A stretch of DNA of 64,000 nt from positions 39,871,558-39,935,557 of the forward strand of contig CM049310.1 of NCBI GenBank assembly GCA_026874595.1, written 5' to 3'. Position numbers and translations under genes: made by a program. Below are positions 56,010-64,000 of this stretch, one piece after another. Under the pieces are notes generated by a model. That model saw only the letters and a list, made by a program, of their open reading frames with translations. It ran no database searches and was not told the DNA's origin. The DNA is from Sipunculus nudus (taxonomy: Eukaryota > Annelida > Sipuncula > Golfingiida > Sipunculidae). Within the stretch, counting starts at the first letter, position 1; each line of letters opens with the position of its first letter.

Positions 56010-56949
56010 ATGGGGAACTCCACCTCTCAACACCCAGCCTCCGTGTGTAAAATCCTAGCCAAGAGGAAACCAGACATACCTGAAGAGGTCAGATCTTTTG
56101 ATTTTCCTTTCGAGAACCTGGTCTTAGAAGGAGGAGGATGCAAAACGTTTGCTTACGTCGGTGGTCTAAAAGTGAGTACTGTTGAAACATCAGAATGACC
56201 CGGTTGGTCACTGAACCATGCAGGGACCAACAACCTGGTATATAACATGAAACAATCATAAAAACATCCCCACCATGATGTGAATTAACATAGTTATTTT
56301 ATCTGTACTCGACAATTTCTTACTTATAGACTGTGTTGATTTCTAATACTTTTGTTTTATTTTAGCCACAGGACAGCAAAGAACTTTGTTTTGTTTTTCT
56401 TATTAACCATTCTTATGAATGGAGGCTGAATGTTCAACAAGTTTTATATATATAGAAATTTGTCAGAAAAATCTCGAAAATTATATACTTTTTTTGTCCA
56501 TCTCCATTTGGCAGTAGGGTAATATCACGTCACTGCTACGTGTTAATAACATATCCGCGTCTGCAATTTGCCTTAACCCCATTTCACATGAATGAATATG
56601 GAAGAAATGTCAGTTTAAGGATGAAAAAAAAAAATCAAATGATCCATTAGAATTTTTAAGCAGTTAAGACCAGGCGGTGGTGATCTGGCATGCACGCTTT
56701 TCGTTAAAAATAGATAAATAAATAAAAAAAAGCCCACATTTGGTAGAAGTTCTGTTCTTGTTTCGCTTCCAGGTTCTCGAGGAAGTAGGGATCCTGCAGA
56801 AGGTTAAGAGGTTCGCCGGCGCCAGTGGGGGCGCCATGATCGCTTGTCTACTGGCTGTCGGCTTTAACACCAACGACCTCTACCAGTTCTTCTCCGTAGA
56901 TTTTGAAAAGATGACCGAAGGTGACTCTTTCTCTCTTTCTGTCTGTCTG

Positions 56950-56988
<39 letters not shown>

Positions 56989-57347
56989 ATGTACATAAAC
57001 ATATATTTAATGTTCAGTTAGTGTGACTTCTTTCAGTTTGTACGACAATTGTGACGGCAGTTTTAGAGCTATTGCTCTTTAGGTACAGATCCCGATTGAA
57101 ATGATCACGTTTGACAAGAAGAGTTGACTTAAATGAGATAACGCTGGGTAAGGGACCGTCTCTCCCTGTTTTGTCTGGATATATATATATTTTCACTCCC
57201 CATTTTATAGATGCCAGGATGGGCCGGCTTTCTCTTCTACCGAACCTCCTGAACTATTACGGATGGCATCCGGGGAGCAAGGTCCACGTCTACATCCAGG
57301 AATCCATCAAGAAGAAGTGTGGAAGTGCCGAGTACACGTTTGAGCAG
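56010..57347 (+). CDS. Gene C: patatin-like phospholipase, first three exons only
   Basis: Exon 1 is 56010-56171 (54 codons, donor GTGAGT), exon 2 56773-56920 (148 nt), exon 3 57211-57347 (137 nt, donor GTATGA). Exons 2 and 3 have exactly the lengths and phases of genes A and B. Motifs: MGNSTS start (myristoylation pattern), ENLVLEGGGCK oxyanion loop, KRFAGASGGAMIACLLAVG with nucleophile Ser72, then MGRLSLLPNLLNYYGWHPG. An in-frame GTG lies 15 nt upstream, but ATG 56010 matches the other paralogues. Exon 4 onward (catalytic Asp, EF-hands) was not found in the remaining 6.6 kb, so the gene is either continued past the window across a long intron or truncated. It is divergent from gene B. Confidence 0.85.
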
Positions 57348-60084
57348 GTATGATTACAGGCAATGTTGGATCATTGATATGAGGCGGCTTAGTAGTTCGG
57401 CAAAGGCAAAACATATATGAGTTTAGCGAGTGACAGTTTAACAAATGAACGAAGTATTACCGTAAAGTACATAAATGCAAGGCCAGAACAACCACCGTGG
57501 TCGTCTCCATTTTTAATATACTATCTTAACTAAGTGTGTACACTTGCAGAATTCCTTCATGTTTTCGGACTCCGTGAAAAATAGGAGAAATCCCCGAAAG
57601 ACGCACTCGTTTATGAATGAAACACAGTCGTGGGACACCTTAATCACCATAGATAGACCTTCTGTGTAGAGATCTGGATTTCAGATCAAGCGGTCAGCTG
57701 CATGAACTTTACACCGACCGACCGGTTTACACTTGATTTTGGATGGAATTTATTTTTGGAAAATCTCATTTAACAAAGAGTAAGCCAAATTAAAAAAAAA
57801 AATTGGAATATAAAACTAATTAATGATGAAAAAGTCTCCCTGAATATTAAAGAGCACAAATGATTTTGGATCTGTAAAAACAATTCAGAATTCTTAACAT
57901 TCGACTCTCCGTAATGGAGGCCAAGGCCGTCACTTACATGTAAAATAAAGAGATGTAATTTAAGAGACGGCGATCGGATAATATTATGTAAACACTCTGA
58001 AAAAAAGCAAAATTTTTCTGTCTGTTAGACTATAAAGACGAAAGACAATCGGATTATGAAATATAACCTTGGCCTTGAGAGCTGATGCCTAAATCATTCA
58101 TGGCATATTACATGTTCACTTCCACATTCAGTTTTCTGCCAGAAAAAAACATTATGGAAAAACATTATGCATGCCTTTCTGAACATTATCCAAGTAAAAT
58201 GGGTGGCTCCAATTTAGTGAAACAGAGTCCAGTTTGGCGGAACGATATATGAGTAATCATAATAACAATCCAGCTGTAACGGTATATAAAACACGGGTGG
58301 TGTGCCTCGCAGCGTCAAATACCTGCTAAATTGTCACATTTGCCCCACATGTTTGAGTTGTAGCCGTTAAATTTGACAGCTTAAAATGTCGATGTATAGC
58401 CCCCGCTGCCCATTTCGATCAATCTCACCTTGACAAGACCTTAATCTCTCGAGGCGCCCGTGACGTCACATCACTGCTCATCAGGGTGGCTGTTGTGTCA
58501 TTATCTGTGTATATTAAGGTATAGTTGTCTATGGTAAACCTACCTCCTTACCTCCATCTAATAGCCCAAACACAAACATATACTTTTCACTTATTTTTTT
58601 AAGCTAGAACCCGTAAAGTTTACTTTATCTAGTAAACCCTAAAAGTTTACTTTATGTCATCCATTGACATAGTTACGCATCACTTATTGATAGTTGGTCG
58701 ATGTTCTCAGTTTCTAACGAGAAATATGCACTGTCACGAATGCAGGCCTCCACCATGTTGTGGTCCTTAATGTTTCCAGATTCATTGAAGCATATGACAT
58801 GTGCATAACTGTTTGCAATCACGTATTTAGCCCATTTTCCCATGTTTAACATACCGCACGCAAACATTTCAGGATATTTCGGGAATGGACCTATAAAGGA
58901 ACGATTATATTTTAGGGTGGATAAGGCACATGATCCGGATTCTGGAACATCATCCAGGAATATTCACAAATAAACAGTCACTTAGGCACGAATGAACCTG
59001 TGAATATAACCTAATAAGTGAATGCAAGCACTTGTCCTCCTACCCCCACGTGGTGGAGGCTTGCATTATGAGTTGTAGTTACTTCGAATGAAATGGAGAG
59101 AAAGACCTGGGACAGATGTCAGACTGGGGATTAAACGTACTAGCTGCCGTGTGCACATGCGATGACAGGGGTATAACTTGAAGAATGGTCGGCTTTAACT
59201 GTTTTCTATCATCACCCTGTCCCTTGATCAGGCATGATTGCTCTCATCAAAGGGAGAATTGTGCTGAGGGTTCTGCGAATAGGCCGCCGTATGAGAGTTT
59301 CTGGGTAAATGGAAAATTTGACACCGATATGAGCCAACCAAATCATACCAAATCACACCGCAGACCATGCGCACCGTGTCGTTTATGACATTGGTCATTA
59401 GATTCGGATCAAATCATACAACACTAGCACTGTGTTTTATCAGTACCAGCCCGGCACACTCAGTGAAGAAATGTCATTAACAATTCGAGTGAATCATGCA
59501 CATTTCCCTTGTTAAAAAAGCTTCACATGGTCCATTCACGATATTCGGCCATATATTCTCGCATTGACATATGGAGTGGATCTAATAACCGTTTTTCTGT
59601 CAACAATATATGGCTACATATTACAAATTACATATTTTTTCAAATGAAAGTCTGAATTTACACCGGACTTTTTCTGGACGTTTTCCTGTAAACCAACAGA
59701 TCGAATGTCAGTCTACATAAGTATAAAACCAGGTTTTTTATGACTGGATATATTTCCAGATACGTGCCATTAGTTTCTAAATCAGCAGCTGTTAAATCGA
59801 ATTGTTTGGGGCTTTTTAGGGCTCGGAGCTTTGGTAACCACACAGATGAGGCTGGTTTGGACAAAAAGACGGCTAACTTGGTAGTAAGCCGAGTTTCTTG
59901 GCTTGACTCGGCTTGCAAAATGTCAGCTGGCTTAAACCCACCTGAAAGCCTTTTCATTTGGCGATGTTACAACATACCCGTTTTAGTTAAATAAGTTATC
60001 TATATTACGTGTGACATATTGCATCCATTTTACATTTAATTAGGTAATGATCTCATATCGAGGGTAGTTTTTCCTGGTAGTTTC
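57348..60084. other. Downstream of gene C exon 3: no further exons seen
   Basis: I searched the plus strand for the next family exons (ELCIV..HPKTTP, VDGG, NDKTLG, EF-hand loops) and found none. Known repeats here are the dispersed family at 58860-59060 (plus) and a partial copy of the 27.7-kb repeat at 59850-60084. Confidence 0.5.
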
Positions 60085-60858
60085 ATAAGCCAACCTAGAC
60101 TGGTACCCTGCTCTATTATGGCCATCAGCCAAGCATAGAGACAGGCGTACAACGCCATCTTAAGCACTCCCAGTTGCAACTCCTGACTTACCCGTAGACT
60201 GGTTCCAACTCCAGTATGCACGCTCATATCGAATGTCATTGACTTTCACGCGATGCTGGCTGAATATCCGTGAAGATTTCTTATAAATGACTTCCTTCAG
60301 TTATTTCTAGTTTTTAAATATTTAGAAATGTGTTGTTGCACAAAAATTAAATGATGTATGTATAGATAATATAATATACTGAATCTTTGATAATCCACTG
60401 TACGTGGCATTGATTTAGTATCAATACCTATAAATCTAATCATTAATGTCACGCGAAATGTACAGCCAACTTTTGGCAACTTCTTTGAGCAAACGAAATC
60501 CTTATTTCATCATAATTAATACATACTGGAGTTGGAACCAGTCTGCCGGGAGTACATAAGATGGCGTAGACTGGTACCCTGCTCTATTATGGCCCTCAGC
60601 CAAGCATAGAGACAGGCGTACAACGCCATCTTAAGTACTCCCAGTTGCAACTCTTGACTAACCTGTAGACTGGTTCCAAACTCCAGTATGCACGGTCATA
60701 CGGGTTGCCATGGACGTTCACGCGATCCTGGTTCATTATCCGTGAAGATTTCTTATTAAATAACTTTCTTTAGTTATTTCTAGTTTTCAAATATTGAAGA
60801 ATGAGTTGTTGCAAAAAAATTGAATAATGGATGTATAGATAATACGATATACTGAATC
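60085..60858. repeat. Tandem ~480-bp repeat, two copies
   Basis: AGACTGGTACCCTGCTCTAT starts both units (60088 and 60569) and the sequences stay alignable through CGTGAAGATTTCTTAT and ACTGAATCTTTGATA. The start of unit 2 forms a foldback of about 170 bp with inverted ends CATACTGGAGTTGGAACCAG (60526) and CTGGTTCCAAACTCCAGTAT (60672). The final 100 bases of the window (63900-64000) repeat the end of unit 1 (60462-60566). Confidence 0.8.
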
Positions 60859-62219
60859 TTTGATATGCCACTATGTGTAGCAGTGATTTATTATTAATAC
60901 CTATAAATTTTATCAAATGTTATGTCACACGTTATGTCAATAGGGTCTAAAACACTACTGGTCTGGTTGGCAGTACTGCCAACCAGACCACTAAATGTGA
61001 TGTATAAAGTCACCCTCCATGCATTAGTGCACAGCCAGCTACACAGTACCATCTAATTAGATGAATAGCTGTATAAACAGCTTAACAGATAAACCACCAG
61101 GCCATTATCTGATTATATGTGCAGTAGAGCAATTACTGGGGGATGGTGGGTATATACCATAGACAATTAACATTATCCACATAAAAGTAACCTTTAATAA
61201 ATTTATTATTTGATGTAACTGTAACTTTTGCTGATAAAATTAAATACACAATTTGTATAGACAAACCATGCTAGTAAGAGATTTTTTAAAAAATATTATA
61301 AGTTATTTGTTATTAGTAAGATAGCCTTGTGCGACTGCATGTAGCTAATTACCTTTGAACTTGTCATGATATATATAACTGTTAACCTTTAATAAGTTTT
61401 GATGTAACAGTAACCTGTGGTGAGAAGACTGTCTAAGACAGTCAGTTGTCATACTTGGTGATCACAGTACATAAACGTTTCAGTTTCAGTACATTAAAGA
61501 AAGCATGGTATTTATTATAAATCATTAATATTATTTTATATAAATCATAAAAACTACTTAAAATATCCAATATGTACAATAATTGGTACAAACCACACTA
61601 TACAGTACTTATTATCAGTTAGTTACTATTATCCAGATATTATCAGTTATTCTCTCCAAAAGATTACAAATAGTTTAAGCAATAACTTGATAAATCGCTT
61701 TTTAAAATAATGCATCTGCAAATTAATGAAGGTGAAAGCTTCACAAGAGTGTAATAATTATTTGTACAATAGTTCCAACAGATGTTACTATATCCAACAA
61801 ATGGCAATAATTTTATAAAATTTTATTTAACATATAAAAATAGAGTGCACAATTCATAGGAGGTAAACAGTAACTTATTTTTTGCACCAATCACAGAAGT
61901 GATATAGGAAGTAAGTAATATAAGAAAAAGATAACATATTAGATACAATCATACGACAGACAATATATAAATGACTATTACATAAACATGACAAAGAACA
62001 AGAAATGAAGACATCATACATTTACCTACATAAACATGTACAAAACCCTTAATTTATATATATTTGTGTAAGTAGAAGAACTAACATATCAAGTGTTGAG
62101 CAATTAGTTTTGTTGTATATAACACGTTTTAATAAGATAAGCATCATCTATCACAAAATTTAAACTAAAAAAAAGAACAATTTTCTTCATCATTTGATAT
62201 ATCATGTACTGGCATCAAT

Positions 62220-62645
62220 ACAGTTTTATCTACGTTTATCTTATGACCTGATGTTTTCTTAAAGTGTTCAAATGTCTTTATAGCAACCTTGATAAACTGT
62301 TAACCCCATAGCTGTCAGTATAAGAGCGGTATCATCTGCATATTATATTAATTTATATTCTTTATCTCTGATATGAACTTCTTTAATATTTTTTTATTTC
62401 TGATTTTACCAGCTAATATTTCAGATGCTAAAATGAATAAATATTCCTTGAGAAATTGTTACTGAGAACTCAGTAGCCCAACCTCTATCCATGACACAGC
62501 TGCTGATGTTAGTGTAAAGAATATAGAGCCATTTTTTTTTTATTCTCCAAATTTGTAGAGACTTAAAGTATTCTGAATGTGGGACCGTTTTTAAAAATCA
62601 AAAGCTTTTTCAAAATCAATTGATATAAAGGAGTTTTTTGTGATG
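62220..62645 (-). pseudogene. Fossil LINE reverse transcriptase
   Basis: The minus strand reads SFISIDFEKAFDF at about 62594-62632 and YADDTALILTAM at about 62304-62342, which are RT motifs (the Asp of the first block and the YADD catalytic box). Between them ISSCVMDRGWATEFSV-like sequence is visible, then stops and a deletion where RQGCPLSP would be expected. It derives from a non-LTR retrotransposon and is inactive. Confidence 0.75.
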
Positions 62646-62794
62646 TAAGACAAATTAACCTTTGGCGACTTGTCTGAGTGGGAATGTGTTATGACAGTAC
62701 ATGAAAGGTTGTGGTTGCAGTACATTAAAGATATTCATTCATCATTATATCCTTTGATGTAGAATAAACAAACTTATAATCAACTATGTAAGCC

Positions 62795-62812
62795 CCCCCC
62801 CCCCCCCCCCCC
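62795..62812 (+). repeat. Poly-C tract
   Basis: An uninterrupted run of about 18 C in the interior of the inverted-repeat structure; similar tracts (C or G, 9-21 nt) occur at about a dozen other places in the window. Confidence 0.9.
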
Positions 62813-64000
62813 AAGATTCCAGGTGAGTTTCGGCAGAATGGGAATCGGCAAACTGGAACGTAACCTTCATTGTACCCAGTTTACACTTACAGGACACTTA
62901 GATATTTATCTGTTTATGTATATCATAAATTCTGGATATTCTGTTTCCATAATTCTTATTAACAACACTAATATTATTTATTGTAACAGTAATATGCATA
63001 AATATATATTAGAAAACACCATTTTAAATGTATTTAATCTTCCACACAACAGTAATTAAATAAAATGTAAAATGTGAGACTGAATTTGTGATTTTACACA
63101 AATTAGATTAATATTCATGATTTATTTTGATACTTCCTAAATTTTTCAAAAAAATATAATTGGATATTTGTCAAGCTGGTTATCGTTATTCTATTTATTG
63201 GTTTTGTAGGTGTATGCCTATGAACTGTCACAACATACTCCCACTCTTGACAACCAATTTACCATAGGTTACTTATTGCTACTGTTACATCAAAAATAAA
63301 AACATGAGATCAAATAAGATCAATGTTAATTGACCACACATATACAAGGTTAATGTGTGTGTAAAGTTTACTGGCTATGGAATATATACACCATCGCTAC
63401 AGTTATTATTATATATCATAAATATCTATTATTTTGCTAATTAATTAATGATTTATTCAATTTAATATAGTAAATTTTATCGACTTTTGATTATTTGTAT
63501 AAACACTGATTTCAGATAAAAAAAGATACACCTTGCTATATACGATTAATTGCAACACTACTATATAGTAGTGGTACATAGATTTATCACGCCCCTATTT
63601 GTTTATGTAGCTATTCATCTATATCAGATGGTATGGTGTGGCTGGCTGTGCACTGATGCATGGAGGGTGATTTTATACATCACATTTAGTGGTCTGGTTG
63701 GCAGTACTGCCAACCAGACCTCACTGCCAACCAGACCAGTAGTGTTTTAGACCCTATTGACATAACGTGTGACATAACATTTGATAAAATTAATAGGTAT
63801 TAATAATAAATCACTGCTACACATAGTGGCATATCAAAGTACTGCCAACCAGACCACACTGCCAACCAAACCAGTAGTGTTTTTAGACCCTTATCCGTTA
63901 TGTACAGCAAACCTTTGGTTACTTCTCTGAGCAAACGAAATGCTTATATTTATCATATATAATACATACTGCAGTTGGAACCAGTCTGCCGGGAGCACAA

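Larger units (their letters stand above)
60858..63839. mobile_element. 3-kb inverted-repeat structure with palindromic cores
   Basis: The arms at 60858-61077 and 63602-63839 are near-perfect inverted copies (220-238 bp). Each contains a 30-bp perfect palindrome, GGTCTGGTTGGCAGT plus its complement (60960-60989 and 63691-63720). The right arm has extra TGCCAACCAGACC units. The interior is AT-rich with no intact gene and contains a fossil LINE reverse transcriptase. Part of the arm sequence also belongs to the 480-bp repeat, so the structure is nested. Confidence 0.8.

Noticed and set aside
280-57347. Interpretation as a bacterial-type anti-phage patatin effector system (CBASS-like)
   Set aside because: The patatin fold is shared, but there is no cyclase or other partner gene, and the intron-rich EF-hand architecture is eukaryotic.

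Overview
The window looks like nuclear DNA of an invertebrate animal, most likely a mollusc. It is AT-rich and repeat-dense, with small exons (66-162 nt) bounded by GT/AG, introns of 0.4-3 kb, many microsatellites, MITE-type elements, a Tc1 element, LINE and SINE fragments, and no bacterial gene organisation. The mollusc assignment rests on remembered repeat families and is an inference.

The coding content is one multigene family: patatin-like phospholipases with a pair of EF-hands built into the chain. Gene A (minus, 22621 to 11082) and gene B (minus, 48133 to 34798) can each be followed through 12 exons, giving 480 and 483 residues with consistent splice phases. Gene C (plus, from 56010) shows only its first three exons. 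A fourth copy, gene 0 (minus, 1166 to 280, running off the left edge), shows only two EF-hand exons, one with a 1-nt deletion. Genes 0, A and B lie in tandem on the minus strand; B and C are head to head, 7.9 kb apart. Exons 1-6 carry the patatin core (oxyanion loop GGGx[RK], nucleophile elbow GxSGG, DG[GS] motif), exon 7 is a linker, exons 8-10 carry two EF-hand loops, and exons 10-12 return to patatin-like sequence. The EF-hand pair therefore appears nested within the lipase fold. All three visible starts read MGxxxS, a predicted N-myristoylation signal. Gene A has a complete Ser/Asp dyad (S71/D212). In gene B the nucleophile is Gly although the rest of the frame is intact, so it looks like a pseudoenzyme.

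Layout: 0-1.2 kb, gene 0 fragment. 1.2-11 kb, no patatin exon seen; a dead Tc1 element (3398-5019), a MITE (5022-5337), a hAT-like MITE (8352-8852) and a 1.85-kb element with TGTGTTT-rich ends (8967-10819). 11.1-22.6 kb, gene A; its introns hold a 56-bp minisatellite grown from the exon 11 splice acceptor, a SINE with a 13-bp target duplication, a MITE and a LINE 3' end. 22.6-34.8 kb, intergenic repeats including a 3-kb modular tandem element. 34.8-48.1 kb, gene B, with several foldback elements and a second modular tandem element in its introns. 48.1-56 kb, intergenic, dominated by a short-period satellite with SINE-like repeats embedded. 56-57.3 kb, first exons of gene C. 57.3-64 kb, no exons seen; a nested inverted-repeat structure at 60.1-64 kb encloses a fossil LINE reverse transcriptase.

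If the reading is right, the locus encodes membrane-anchored, potentially calcium-responsive lipases that have diverged into active, inactive and decaying copies. Enzymatic activity, calcium control and physiological role are inferred from motifs only.
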